Shown piece after piece: positions 28,416 through 37,336 of a stretch of DNA of 64,000 nt. Origin of the DNA: Blastococcus capsensis (GTDB taxonomy: Bacteria; Actinomycetota; Actinomycetes; Mycobacteriales; Geodermatophilaceae); assembly GCF_030165005.1 (NCBI RefSeq), contig NZ_JASNNW010000009.1, forward strand, positions 62,001-126,000, in the 5' to 3' direction. A program made the translations under genes and the position numbers. The notes under the pieces were generated by a model, which did not search any database, was not told the DNA's origin, and worked only from the letters and a program-made list of their open reading frames with translations. Position 1 is the first letter of the stretch. Each line of letters starts with the position of its first letter.

Positions 28416-29548
28416 CCGGCGCGCCGGCCACCACCACCGCCCGCCCGGAGATCGCCGGCGCCGGTCGGGTCGTGGTCAAGGTCGGCTCCTCGTCGCTGAC
28501 CACCCTCCCCGGCGGTCTGGACGTCGAGCGGCTGACGGCGCTGGTGGACGTGCTCGCCGCCGTGCGGGCGTCCGGCCGGGAGGTCGTGCTGGTGTCCTCC
28601 GGCGCGATCGCCGCCGGACTGGCCCCGCTGGGGATCGACGGGCGCCCGCGTGACCTGGCCACCGCGCAGGCGGCGGCCAGCGTGGGTCAGCTGCGGCTGG
28701 CCCAGACCTACGCCGACGCCTTCGCCCGGCACGGGATCACCGTGGGACAGGTGCTGCTCACCGCCGACGACCTGACCCGTCGCAGCCATTACCGCAACGC
28801 CCACCGGACGGTCGAGCGGCTGCTGTCGCTGGGCGTGCTGCCGATCGTCAACGAGAACGACACGGTCGCCACCGAGGAGATCCGGTTCGGCGACAACGAC
28901 CGGCTGGCCGCGCTGGTGGCGCACGTCGCGCAGGCCGGGGCGCTGGTGCTGCTCTCCGACGTCGACGGCGTGTACGACGGAGACCCGCGCACCGGCCCCG
29001 CCCAGCTGGTCGACACGGTGCGCGAGCCCGGCGACCTCGCGGCGGTCAGCCTGGGCTCGGCCAGCCGCAACGGCGTGGGCACCGGAGGCATGGCCACCAA
29101 GGTCGAGGCCGCCTTCATCGCCGCGCACGCCGGCGTCCCCGTGGTGATCACCTCCACCCCGCAGGCCGCCGACGCCCTGGCCGGCAACCGGGTGGGCACG
29201 CTCTTCGGGGCCATGGGCAAGCGGCCCAGCGCCCGGCAGTTCTGGCTGCGCTACGCCAGCCGGCCGCGCGGCCGGCTGATCCTCGACGACGGCGCGGTCA
29301 CCGCGGTGCGGGAGCGGCACGCCTCGCTGCTGGCCGCCGGCATCACCGGCATCGCGGGGGAGTTCCTCGCCGACGACCCGGTCGAGCTGGTCGGGCCCGA
29401 CGGCGCGGTGGTGGCCCGTGGCCTGGTGGCCTACGACGCCCGTGAGATGCCGGGCCTGCTCGGGCGCAAGACCGGCGACCTGCCGCCCGAGCACCGCCGC
29501 GAGGTGGTGCACCGCGACGAGATGGTGCTGGTCGGACGTCTGCGCTGA
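28412..29548 (+). CDS. proB: Glutamate 5-kinase
   Basis: 378 residues. The amino acid kinase domain begins [11 protein letters not shown] (ATP-binding), with [27 protein letters not shown] (substrate-binding Asn/Asp) and [14 protein letters not shown]. The C-terminal ~80 residues form a PUA domain ([13 protein letters not shown] onward). It performs the first step of proline synthesis. Translation is coupled to obgE through GTGA. proA, the next enzyme, is about 3.9 kb downstream, separated by def and the divergent zinc operon. Confidence 0.95.
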   Translation: MTGAPATTTARPEIAGAGRVVVKVGSSSLTTLPGGLDVERLTALVDVLAAVRASGREVVLVSSGAIAAGLAPLGIDGRPRDLATAQAAASVGQLRLAQTYADAFARHGITVGQVLLTADDLTRRSHYRNAHRTVERLLSLGVLPIVNENDTVATEEIRFGDNDRLAALVAHVAQAGALVLLSDVDGVYDGDPRTGPAQLVDTVREPGDLAAVSLGSASRNGVGTGGMATKVEAAFIAAHAGVPVVITSTPQAADALAGNRVGTLFGAMGKRPSARQFWLRYASRPRGRLILDDGAVTAVRERHASLLAAGITGIAGEFLADDPVELVGPDGAVVARGLVAYDAREMPGLLGRKTGDLPPEHRREVVHRDEMVLVGRLR

Positions 29549-29566
29549 GCGCTGGGGCGGGGCTGC

Positions 29567-29572
29567 AAGACT
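29567..29572 (+). promoter_or_regulatory. Candidate -10 hexamer for def
   Basis: AAGACT (TANNNT-like with one mismatch) ends 6 nt before the GTG start. No ribosome-binding site is present, consistent with leaderless initiation. Confidence 0.35.
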
Positions 29573-29578
29573 GGCCCG

Positions 29579-30061
29579 GTGACGATCCGTCCCATCCGCG
29601 AACTCGGTGACCCCGTGCTCCGCACCCCCTCCGACCCGGTCCGGGCCTTCGACGGCTGGCTGGCCGCGTTGATCCGCGACCTGGAGGACACCGTCGAGCA
29701 CCCCGGCCGGGCCGGCGTGGCCGCGCCCCAGATCGGCGTCGGGGTCCGTGCGTTCTCCTACAACGTCGACGGGGTGATCGGGCACATGGTCAACCCGGTG
29801 ATCGTCGAGCGGTCCGAGGAGATCCAGGACGGCGACGAGGGCTGCCTGTCGGTGCCCGGTATCTGGGCGCCGACCGTCCGCGCGATGCACTGCGTCGCCG
29901 AAGGGTTCGACGTCGACGGCACGCCGCTGCGGCTGGAGGGGACCGGGCTGATGGCCCGGGCCCTGCAGCACGAGGTCGACCACCTCGACGGCAAGGTCTT
30001 CCTGGACCGGCTCACCGGGGAGGCGCGGAAGTCGGCGCTGCGCGCCCTGCGCGACCGCTGA
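29579..30061 (+). CDS. def: Peptide deformylase
   Basis: 160 residues. The three family motifs are present: GVAAPQIGV (motif 1), EGCLSVPG (motif 2, metal Cys) and QHEVDHLDG (motif 3, HExxH-type with two metal His). It removes the formyl group from nascent N-termini using a metal ion. Motif 1 reads GVAAPQIG where GLAAPQIG is usual, a conservative change. It converges on the zur gene, with stops only a few nucleotides apart. Confidence 0.93.
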   Translation: MTIRPIRELGDPVLRTPSDPVRAFDGWLAALIRDLEDTVEHPGRAGVAAPQIGVGVRAFSYNVDGVIGHMVNPVIVERSEEIQDGDEGCLSVPGIWAPTVRAMHCVAEGFDVDGTPLRLEGTGLMARALQHEVDHLDGKVFLDRLTGEARKSALRALRDR

Positions 30062-30068
30062 CGCCTCC

Positions 30069-30497
30069 TCAGCTCACGACGGGGCCGGCCGTGGTGCACG
30101 CGCGGCAGGTGCCGAAGACCTCGACCTGGTGCTGGACGTCGGCGAAGCCGTGCTCGGCCGCGATCTGCCTGGCCCACCGCTCGACGGGCGGGTCGGCGAC
30201 CTCGACGGTCGTGCCGCACGATCGGCACACCAGGTGGTGGTGGTGGACCGGCGAGCACCGCCGGTAGGCCGCCTCCCCGTCCGCTCCCCGCAGGACGTCG
30301 ACCTGGCCGTCGTCCACCAGCGCCTGCAGGGCCCGGTAGACCGTCGCCAGCCCCACCGCGTCGCCGCGCTCGCGCAGCAGCGCGTGCAGATCCTGCGCGC
30401 TGCTGAATCCGTCGAGGTCGTCGAGCAGGGCGAGCACCGCGCTGCGCTGCCGGCTCGGCCGCCGCGCCGTCCCCTCCGGCTGGTCGGCTCCGCTCAC
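30069..30497 (-). CDS. zur: Zinc uptake regulator (Fur family)
   Basis: 142 residues. The winged-helix N-terminal half (FSSAQDLHALLRERGDAVG then ATVYRALQALVDDGQVDV) matches Fur proteins. The metal part has the HHHH run in PVHHHHLVCRSCG and a second C-x2-C in FGTCRACT, forming the structural zinc site. It is the last gene of znuA-znuC-znuB-zur, and a Zur-box palindrome lies at the znuA start. That context identifies it as Zur rather than Fur. It would repress the operon, and so itself, when zinc is plentiful. The GTG overlaps the znuB stop. Confidence 0.92.
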   Translation of the reverse strand: MSGADQPEGTARRPSRQRSAVLALLDDLDGFSSAQDLHALLRERGDAVGLATVYRALQALVDDGQVDVLRGADGEAAYRRCSPVHHHHLVCRSCGTTVEVADPPVERWARQIAAEHGFADVQHQVEVFGTCRACTTAGPVVS

Positions 30498-31522
30498 CGG
30501 GCGGCTCCCTTCCCGGGCCGGTGCACGGGGGCGGCGTCCGACCCGTGCTCGTCGTAGTGGATGCCCGTGCCGGTCAGGTGCGGGGCGTGCAGGTGCCCGT
30601 CGTGGTCGTAGTCGACGTGGTCGCCGTGGAAGACCGGCTGGTGCCCGCAGCCCTCGCCGTGCTCGTGGGGGTGTGCGTCGTGCACGTCGGTCCTGCGCCG
30701 GTGCCGGCGGCGGGCCGTCGCGTCCCGAACGGTCACCCCGGTGGTGACGAGCAGGAACAGCGCGATGGCCAGCAGCACGATCGTCCCGCCCGAGGGTGTT
30801 CCGGCGTAGAAGGACGTGGTCGTCCCGGCGACGCTCACGACCAGCCCGACCACGCACGCCAGGGCCAGGGTCGTGCGGAAGCTGCGGGCCAGGAGCTGGG
30901 CGATGGCGCTCGGCACGATCATGAGGGCGCTGATCAGCAGCAGGCCGACGACCCGCATGGAGAGCACGACCGTGGCGGCGACGAGGGCGGCCAGCACGAC
31001 GTTGAGCGCGAGCACCGGGAGCCCGACCGCGCGGGCGTACTCCTCGTCGTCGCTCACCGCGTACAGCCGGTGGCCGAGCAGGGCGACGGTGGCCAGCACG
31101 ACCAGCGCGATGCCGGCGAACACCGCCACGTCCTCGGTGCTGGTCGTGGTGATGGCGCCGAAGAGGTACGAGTCGAGGTTGGTGGCCTGCCCGCGGGGGG
31201 CGAGGCTCAGCAGGACGACGCCGCCGGCGATGCCCCCGTAGAAGAGGACGGCGAGGGCGACGTCGCCGCTGGTGCGCCCCCGGGCCCGGACCAGCTCGAT
31301 GAGCACCGCGCCGAGGACGGCGGCCACCAGCGCCGTCCACACCGGGCTGGTGGCGGTCAGGACGCCGACGGCCACGCCGGTGAGCGCCACGTGCCCGAGC
31401 CCGTCGCCCAGCAGGGACAGCCGCCGCTGCACGAGGAACACGCCGACGGCGGGGGCGACGAGCCCGACCATGAGGGAGGCCAGCAGCGCCCGCTGCATGA
31501 AGTCGTAGTCGAGGATGTCCAC
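30494..31522 (-). CDS. znuB: Zinc ABC transporter permease
   Basis: 342 residues with about eight membrane helices of the ABC-3 family: RRLSLLGDGLGHVALTGVA is the conserved loop contacting the ATPase, and LLLISALMIVPSAIAQL a signature helix. The C-terminal ~70 residues are a His/Asp-rich cytoplasmic tail (HDAHPHEHGEGCGH, then more His pairs) that could bind zinc. It pairs with ZnuC, whose stop is 1 nt upstream of this start, and ZnuA. It overlaps zur by 4 nt. Confidence 0.93.
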   Translation of the reverse strand: MDILDYDFMQRALLASLMVGLVAPAVGVFLVQRRLSLLGDGLGHVALTGVAVGVLTATSPVWTALVAAVLGAVLIELVRARGRTSGDVALAVLFYGGIAGGVVLLSLAPRGQATNLDSYLFGAITTTSTEDVAVFAGIALVVLATVALLGHRLYAVSDDEEYARAVGLPVLALNVVLAALVAATVVLSMRVVGLLLISALMIVPSAIAQLLARSFRTTLALACVVGLVVSVAGTTTSFYAGTPSGGTIVLLAIALFLLVTTGVTVRDATARRRHRRRTDVHDAHPHEHGEGCGHQPVFHGDHVDYDHDGHLHAPHLTGTGIHYDEHGSDAAPVHRPGKGAAR

Positions 31523-31523
31523 G

Positions 31524-32354
31524 TCAGCGTCCCTGCTCGGCGGAGCCGCCGCGCCGGGTGGTCACGGTCGGCTGGTCCATCCGGTAGCCGCGCGGCGCCG
31601 TGTCGTGCGGGTGGTGGTGGGGGTCCGGTTCGTCCAGGGTGTGGCCCGGCAGCAGGGGGCCGTCGTAGGAGATCCGGCCGTGGTCGACCACGACCGCCCG
31701 GGTGAGGACGCCGGCCAGCGGGGCGGTCTCGTGCGTGACGACGACCAGCGTGGTGCCGCCCGACGAGACCCGCGCGAGGACGCCGGCCAGCGCCTCCTGG
31801 CTCGCGGCGTCCACCCCGGCGGTCGGCTCGTCCATGATCAGCAGCTCGGGTTCGGCGGCGAGCGCGCGGGCCACGAGCACCCGCCGCTGCTGGCCACCGG
31901 ACAGCGCGGCGACCGGGTCGTCCAGCCGGTCGGCGAGACCGACCGCGGCCACGGCGTCGGTGACGGCCGCCCGGTCGGCGGCGCCGAGCCGGCGGAACAG
32001 GCCGAGGTGGGCCAGGCGGCCCACGCCCACCACCTCGCGGACCGTGGCCGGGACCGCCCCGGTCACCGAGTGGCGCTGGGGGACGTAGCCCACCCGGCCG
32101 CGCTGGGCGGGCGGGCGATGACTCAGCCGCCCGACCGGCGCGCCGAGCAGCTCGACGTCCCCGCCGAGCACCGCCGCCAGTCCCAGCAGCCCCCGGGCGA
32201 GCGTGGTCTTCCCCGAGCCGTTGGAGCCCAGGACCGCGACCGCCTCCCCGGGGCCGACCGTCAGATCCGCACCGCGCACGATCGGCACGTCGCCGTAGCC
32301 GATCGTGGCGTCCCGCAGGTGGATGACGGCCGGTGCCGTGGCCGGTCGGTTCAC
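31524..32354 (-). CDS. znuC: Zinc ABC transporter ATPase
   Basis: 276 residues. Walker A GSNGSGKT is at residues 43-50, the Q-loop region is GYVPQRH, the signature is LSGGQQRR and Walker B is LLIMDEPTAGVD with the switch His in VVTHE. The GTG start at 32354 overlaps the znuA stop (GTGA). The C-terminus carries a His-rich stretch (DPHHHPHD), echoing the tails of ZnuB and ZnuA. It powers zinc import through ZnuB. Confidence 0.94.
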   Translation of the reverse strand: MNRPATAPAVIHLRDATIGYGDVPIVRGADLTVGPGEAVAVLGSNGSGKTTLARGLLGLAAVLGGDVELLGAPVGRLSHRPPAQRGRVGYVPQRHSVTGAVPATVREVVGVGRLAHLGLFRRLGAADRAAVTDAVAAVGLADRLDDPVAALSGGQQRRVLVARALAAEPELLIMDEPTAGVDAASQEALAGVLARVSSGGTTLVVVTHETAPLAGVLTRAVVVDHGRISYDGPLLPGHTLDEPDPHHHPHDTAPRGYRMDQPTVTTRRGGSAEQGR

Positions 32355-33313
32355 GAGCAGGACTGGCCCTCGGCCAGCGTGGCGAGGTTGCTGCGCATGA
32401 CCTCGAGGTAGTCCTCGCCGGCCGACTCGTCGGTCAGGCCCTCGATCGGGTCCAGGACGGCGGTCCGGACGCCGGCCTCGTCGGCGACCGTCTCGGCCAC
32501 AGAGGGGTCGACCAGCGTCTCGGTGTAGACGGTGGTCACGTCCCGCTCGCCGACGAGCGCGGAGATCTCGGCCATCTGGTCGGCCGAGGGCTCCTGGTCG
32601 GGGCTGAGCCCGCTGATGCCCACCACGTCGAAACCGTAGCGGTCGGCGAGGTACCCGAAGGCGTCGTGGCTGGTGACCAGGGTGTCCACCCGGCAGTCGC
32701 CGAGGCCCTCGGCCATCTCGGCGTCCAGGGTCTCGAGGTCGGCACGCAGGGCGGCGGCGTTCTCGGCGTAGGCCTGCGCGTCGTCGGGATCGAGCTCGGC
32801 CAGCCGGTCGGCCAGCGCGTCGCCGACCGCGGCCAGCCGCAGCGGGTCCAGCCAGAAGTGCGGGTCCGCCGCGCCTTCGTCGTGGGCGTGCTCCTCCTCG
32901 GCGTGCTCGTCCTCCTCCTCCTCCGCGTGCTCCGAGCCGCCCGAGGACAGGGAGAGGTCGGCCGCCTCGGCGGCGTCCCACGCGGCCTCGCCGGCCTGCG
33001 ACCGGGCCGCGTCGTCCACCGCCGGCTGGAAGCCGCTGAGGTAGACGAGCAGGTCGGCGTCGGAGACGGCGGCGACGTCCTGGGGGGTGAGTTCGAGATC
33101 GTGCGGCTCGGCGCCGGAGGTGGTCAGGGACGAGACCGACACGAGGTTCCCGCCGACGCGCTCCGCGGCCCACTCCAGCGGGTAGAAGCCGGCGACGACG
33201 TCCACCTGGTCGTCCTCCGCGGCGGGGGAGCCCGAGCCGGAACAGCCGGCGAGCAGGAGCAGGGTCGCTGCGGCAGAGGCGGTGGCAGATCGACGCAGAC
33301 CCGAAGTGTTCAT
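32351..33313 (-). CDS. znuA: Zinc-binding lipoprotein of the ABC importer
   Basis: 320 residues. A lipoprotein signal peptide ends in the lipobox LLLAGC (about residues 19-24), so it is anchored outside the membrane. The cluster A-I fold shows a metal His in GAEPHDLEL, a His/Glu-rich loop (EHAEEEEDEHAEEEHAHDE), a second His in PHFWLDP, a third in VTSHDAFGY and an Asp/Glu site near LDPIEGL. The acidic His loop is typical of zinc-specific binders. ATG at 33313 is immediately preceded by the Zur palindrome. It heads the operon and is divergent from proA. Confidence 0.94.
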   Translation of the reverse strand: MNTSGLRRSATASAAATLLLLAGCSGSGSPAAEDDQVDVVAGFYPLEWAAERVGGNLVSVSSLTTSGAEPHDLELTPQDVAAVSDADLLVYLSGFQPAVDDAARSQAGEAAWDAAEAADLSLSSGGSEHAEEEEDEHAEEEHAHDEGAADPHFWLDPLRLAAVGDALADRLAELDPDDAQAYAENAAALRADLETLDAEMAEGLGDCRVDTLVTSHDAFGYLADRYGFDVVGISGLSPDQEPSADQMAEISALVGERDVTTVYTETLVDPSVAETVADEAGVRTAVLDPIEGLTDESAGEDYLEVMRSNLATLAEGQSCS

Positions 33314-33327
33314 GAGAATCATTCTCG
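33313..33327 (-). promoter_or_regulatory. Zur box abutting the znuA start codon
   Basis: GAGAATCATTCTC (33314-33326) is a perfect 6+1+6 palindrome, and its TGA-N-AATCATT-N-TC frame matches actinobacterial Zur operators. It lies directly before the znuA ATG, so Zur bound here would block transcription start or translation of a near-leaderless mRNA. The proA promoter lies about 60 bp away on the other strand. Confidence 0.85.
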
Positions 33328-33388
33328 CATAGCCGGTGGTGTGGCGGCGACGGGGTCGCAGGCGCGGGATCGAGCGGAGTTCCACGCG

Positions 33389-33394
33389 TACCCT
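33389..33394 (+). promoter_or_regulatory. Candidate -10 hexamer for proA
   Basis: TACCCT ends 7 nt before the GTG start, with no ribosome site between them. This is the leaderless pattern seen at several genes here. Confidence 0.45.
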
Positions 33395-33401
33395 TCCGTG
33401 C

Positions 33402-34655
33402 GTGACCGACGTCTCCGGCCTGCCGCTCATCGGTGCCGCCGCCCTGCGTGCGCGGGCGGCCGCACGGGTGCTGCGCACCCTGCCCACCGAGACCAAGGAC
33501 GCCGCGCTGACCGCGATGGCCGACGCGCTGGTCCGGCGCACCGACGAGATCCTCGCCGCGAACGCCGAGGACGTGGCGGCCGCGGCGGCCGCCGGCACTC
33601 CGGCGTCGGTGCTCGACCGGCTGCGCCTGGACGCCGGCCGGGTGGCGGGCGTGGCCGACGCGCTCCGCCAGCTGGTCGCGCTGCCCGACCCGGTCGGCGA
33701 CGTCGTCCGCGGCTCCCGGCTCGCCAACGGCCTGCAGCTGCGCCAGGTGCGGGTGCCCCTCGGGGTGGTCGGCATCGTCTACGAGGCCCGGCCCAACGTC
33801 ACCGTCGACGCGGCGGGGCTGTGCCTCAAGAGCGGCAACGCCGCGCTCCTGCGCGGCTCGGCCTCGGCGTTCGGCACCAACACCGCGTTGGTCACCGTCC
33901 TCACCGAGGCCGCGGAGAAGGCCGGGCTGCCGGCCGGTTCCGTGGAGCTGCTGCCGGCCGACCGCGCGTCGGTGGGGGAGCTGTTGAACGCTCGCGGCCT
34001 GGTCGACGTCGTGATCCCGCGCGGCGGGGCTTCGCTCATCGAGCGCGTCGTCCGCGAGTCGACCGTGCCGGTCATCGAGACCGGCGTCGGCAACTGCCAC
34101 GTCTACGTCGACGCCTCCGCCGACGCGGCGATGGCCGAGGCGATCGTGCTCAACTCCAAGACCCACCGGGTGAGCGTCTGCAACTCCGCCGAGACGCTGC
34201 TCGTGCACCGCGACGTGCCGTTCCTGCCCCGGCTGCTGTCGGCGCTGGTGGAGGCCAGTGTGACCCTGCACGGCGACGAGCCGGCACAGGCGGCCCACGG
34301 GTCCGTCGTCCCCGCCACCGACGAGGACTGGGCGACCGAGTACCTGTCGATGGACATGGCGGTGCGGGTGGTCGACGACCTGCCGCAGGCCTTGGAGCAC
34401 ATCGCGACCTGGGGGAGCGGGCACAGCGAGGCGATCGTCGCCGACTCCGCCGGTGCCATCGCCGATTTCACCGCCGGCGTCGACGCCGCCGCCGTGCTGG
34501 TCAACGCCTCCACCCGGTTCACCGACGGCGGCGAGTTCGGCTTCGGCGCCGAGATCGGCATCTCCACCCAGAAGCTGCACGCCCGCGGCCCGCTCGGCCT
34601 GCCCGAACTGACTTCGACCACCTACGTCGTCACGGGGTCCGGCCACACCCGCTGA
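33402..34655 (+). CDS. proA: Glutamate-5-semialdehyde dehydrogenase
   Basis: 417 residues. The NADPH-dependent aldehyde dehydrogenase fold shows [20 protein letters not shown] (substrate loop), [10 protein letters not shown], and the catalytic Cys in [14 protein letters not shown]. It reduces glutamyl-5-phosphate made by ProB in proline synthesis. GTG at 33402 gives the family N-terminus. Upstream codons in the frame are Arg-rich and overlap the znuA promoter. It is separated from proB in this genome. Confidence 0.95.
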   Translation: MTDVSGLPLIGAAALRARAAARVLRTLPTETKDAALTAMADALVRRTDEILAANAEDVAAAAAAGTPASVLDRLRLDAGRVAGVADALRQLVALPDPVGDVVRGSRLANGLQLRQVRVPLGVVGIVYEARPNVTVDAAGLCLKSGNAALLRGSASAFGTNTALVTVLTEAAEKAGLPAGSVELLPADRASVGELLNARGLVDVVIPRGGASLIERVVRESTVPVIETGVGNCHVYVDASADAAMAEAIVLNSKTHRVSVCNSAETLLVHRDVPFLPRLLSALVEASVTLHGDEPAQAAHGSVVPATDEDWATEYLSMDMAVRVVDDLPQALEHIATWGSGHSEAIVADSAGAIADFTAGVDAAAVLVNASTRFTDGGEFGFGAEIGISTQKLHARGPLGLPELTSTTYVVTGSGHTR

Positions 34656-34704
34656 CGCCTTCCGTCGAGCAGCCACCCATCCCACCGCCCCGAGCAGGAG
34701 CCCG

Positions 34705-35586
34705 ATGCCCCGCCAGCAGTCCCCGAACTTCTCGTCGGTCGCGGACGTGAGCAAGCGGCTGTCCACCGCCGGCTACCTGCCCGACGCGCAGATCGCGACG
34801 ACGGTCTTCCTCGCCGACCGGCTCGGCAAGCCGCTGCTCGTCGAGGGGCCGGCCGGCACGGGCAAGACCGAGCTGGCCAAGGCGCTGGCGACGGCCACCG
34901 GGTCGGAGCTCATCCGGCTGCAGTGCTACGAGGGTCTGGACGAGGCCCGGGCGCTGTACGAGTGGAACTACAAGAAGCAGCTGCTGCGCATCCAGGCGTC
35001 ACAGGCCGACGGCGGGGCCGACTGGGACACCGTCCACGACGACATCTTCGGCGAGGAGTTCCTGCTCTCCCGCCCGCTGCTCACCGCGATCCGGCGCGCG
35101 GAGCCGACGGTGCTGCTCATCGACGAGACCGACAAGGCCGACGTCGAGGTCGAGGGGCTGCTGCTGGAGGTGCTGAGCGACTTCCAGGTGACCATCCCCG
35201 AGCTCGGCACGATCACCGCCACCCGCCGGCCGACCGTCGTCCTCACCTCCAACGCCACCCGCGAGCTCTCCGAGGCGCTCAAGCGACGCTGCCTCTACCT
35301 GGCGCTGGACTATCCGTCGGCCGAGCGGGAGCGGGAGATCGTGCTCTCCCGGGTGCCCGACCTCGCGCCCGGGCTGGCCGACCAGCTCGTGCGCACGGTG
35401 CGGGCCCTGCGTGGCCTGGAGCTCAAGAAGTCGCCGTCGATCTCGGAGACCCTGGACTGGGCGCAGACCCTGCTCGAGCTGGGGCTGGACACCCTCGACG
35501 AGCCGGCGATGGCCTCGACCCTCGGGGTGGTGCTCAAGCACGCCAGCGACCAGACCCGGGCCGCCGCCGAGCTGCGGCTGAACTGA
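34705..35586 (+). CDS. MoxR-family AAA+ ATPase
   Basis: 293 residues. Walker A is EGPAGTGKTEL (about residue 50), Walker B is VLLIDETDKAD, and sensor 1 is VLTSNATREL with the arginine finger in ALKRRCLYL. MoxR proteins work with a VWA-domain partner as chaperones for metal-cofactor insertion or complex assembly. The VWA gene follows 85 nt downstream. The pair resembles CoxD/CoxE of CO dehydrogenase loci, but no dehydrogenase genes are adjacent, so the client is unknown. Confidence 0.9.
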   Translation: MPRQQSPNFSSVADVSKRLSTAGYLPDAQIATTVFLADRLGKPLLVEGPAGTGKTELAKALATATGSELIRLQCYEGLDEARALYEWNYKKQLLRIQASQADGGADWDTVHDDIFGEEFLLSRPLLTAIRRAEPTVLLIDETDKADVEVEGLLLEVLSDFQVTIPELGTITATRRPTVVLTSNATRELSEALKRRCLYLALDYPSAEREREIVLSRVPDLAPGLADQLVRTVRALRGLELKKSPSISETLDWAQTLLELGLDTLDEPAMASTLGVVLKHASDQTRAAAELRLN

Positions 35587-35671
35587 TGAACGCTGCTCCG
35601 CAGGGGAACCGGACACACCTCCGGTGTGTGATCGGTGCCTGCGGCGCTGCCGTCCTCCTGGCGGAGCGGCG

Positions 35672-37090
35672 TTGACCGCGCCGTCGGGGTCGACGGTCGG
35701 GCACGGCGGGCTCGCCGGGCACCTCGACGCGTTCGTGCGCGCCGTGCGGGAGGCCGGGATCCCCGTGGGGATCAGCCAGGCCGTCGACGCCGCCGAGATC
35801 CTCACCGTCGTCGACCTGCTCGACCGGGAGCAGCTGCGCCACGGGCTCGCGGCGGTGCTGCTGCAGCGGGCCGCCCAGCGCGATGCCTACGACGTGCTGT
35901 TCGACCTGTGGTGGCCACTGGGCGACCGGCCGGCGGCCGAGGGCGAGGACGGGGCGGGCGAGCCGGGGGAGTCCACGCTCGACGTCCCCGACGGGGAGGC
36001 GCTGGCCGAGGACATGCGCGCCGAGCTGCTCCGGCTGCTCGAGGACGGCGATCCGGAAGCCCTGCGCCGGTTCGCCCGGGACGCCGTCGACCTGCTGGGC
36101 CGCGGTCAGCCGGCGCCGTCGGGGCAGTCGTACTTCAGCTACCGGGTCATGCGGGCACTGTCGCCGGACACCCTGGTGGCTCAGCTGCTGGCCGGGCTGC
36201 TCGGCGACGCCGGCCGGGGCGGGCTGGCCGAGCAGGTGGCCCGGCAGACCGTGCGCGACCGGCTGGCCGCCTTCCGGGGCGCCGTGGAGGCCGAGGTGCG
36301 GCGGCGGACCGCGGCCGAGAAGGGGCGCGACCGCGTCGCCAAGAACGCCGTCCGGCCGCTGGTCGACCAGGTGGACTTCCTCCGGGCGCAGTCCGCCGAC
36401 CTCGCCGAGCTGCGCCGTGCGGTGGCACCGCTGGCCCGGCGCCTGGCGGTCCGGCTCTCCGCCCGCCGCCGGTTGGGCCGGGAGGGCCGGCTGGACTTCC
36501 GCAAGACCGTCCGCGCCTCCCTGGGCACCGGTGGGGTACCCGTGGTCACCCACCACCGGCCGCGCAAGGTGCACAAGCCGGAGCTGGTGGTGCTCTGCGA
36601 CGTCAGCGGCTCGGTGGCCGGGTTCAGTCACTTCACCCTGATGCTCACCCAGGCCCTGCGCGAGCACTTCACCGGAGTGCGCGCCTTCGCCTTCGTGGAC
36701 TCCACCGACGAGGTGACCCGCTTCTTCCGCCCCGGCGTCGACGTGGCCGACGCCATCGTCCGCATCGGCCGGGAGGCGCAGGTGGTCGCCTTCGACGGGC
36801 ACAGCGACTACGGCAACGCCTTCGACGTGTTCGCCGACCGGTGGGCGTCGGCGATCGGGCCGAAGACGTCGCTGCTCGTGCTCGGCGACGGGCGGACGAA
36901 CTACCGGCAGCCGGGTGTCCCGGTGCTGGCCGGCCTGGTGTCCAAGGCCCGGTCGGCGCACTGGCTGAACCCCGAGCCGCACCGGCTGTGGGGGAGCGGT
37001 GACTCCGCGGCCGACCGCTACGGCGAGGTCATCGACATGGTCGAGTGCCGGAACGCCGCGCAGCTGGCCGACTTCGTCACCACGCTGTAA
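35672..37090 (+). CDS. VWA-domain protein (CoxE-like), partner of the MoxR ATPase
   Basis: 472 residues from a TTG start at 35672. GGAG lies 5 nt upstream, and sequence before this point (Cys/Arg-rich) has no family character; a GTG at 35624 is the alternative. The N-terminal ~290 residues are helical. The von Willebrand A domain begins at PELVVLCDVSGSVAGFSHF with the MIDAS motif D-x-S-x-S; the later metal residues include DGHSDYGNAF. It probably binds the client or metal and is remodelled by the adjacent ATPase. The client is not evident. Confidence 0.88.
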   Translation: MTAPSGSTVGHGGLAGHLDAFVRAVREAGIPVGISQAVDAAEILTVVDLLDREQLRHGLAAVLLQRAAQRDAYDVLFDLWWPLGDRPAAEGEDGAGEPGESTLDVPDGEALAEDMRAELLRLLEDGDPEALRRFARDAVDLLGRGQPAPSGQSYFSYRVMRALSPDTLVAQLLAGLLGDAGRGGLAEQVARQTVRDRLAAFRGAVEAEVRRRTAAEKGRDRVAKNAVRPLVDQVDFLRAQSADLAELRRAVAPLARRLAVRLSARRRLGREGRLDFRKTVRASLGTGGVPVVTHHRPRKVHKPELVVLCDVSGSVAGFSHFTLMLTQALREHFTGVRAFAFVDSTDEVTRFFRPGVDVADAIVRIGREAQVVAFDGHSDYGNAFDVFADRWASAIGPKTSLLVLGDGRTNYRQPGVPVLAGLVSKARSAHWLNPEPHRLWGSGDSAADRYGEVIDMVECRNAAQLADFVTTL

Positions 37091-37213
37091 CAGGTTCTCG
37101 ATCCGGGCGACCGAGCCCTGCACCCGCAGCCTCGGGCGCCAATGAACCACAGGCATGCGGCCGGTCACGAGATGCAGTGCTCGACGAGCGCACATGGAAA
37201 CGCTGAGACAGTG

Positions 37214-37269
37214 TTGCGGCGCCGTGACGGTGTGCGGTGGCCAGTTTTCGCTCACGTGCCGCCGGGCAG
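37214..37269 (+). promoter_or_regulatory. Upstream element shared with the propeller gene at 48414
   Basis: TTGCGG (37214), TTTTC (37245) and CCGCCGGGCAG (37259-37269) recur with identical spacing 5' of the gene at 48414, with GTGAC also aligned between the first two. The element ends 67 nt before the ATG. I infer a common promoter or operator. The rest of 37091-37336 shows no other structure. Confidence 0.6.
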
Positions 37270-37336
37270 TCCCGGGCTTCTGCCGGCGAGTCCGCAGCCG
37301 ATCGGCGAGGTGGGCTCCACGAGATGGGACCCACGC

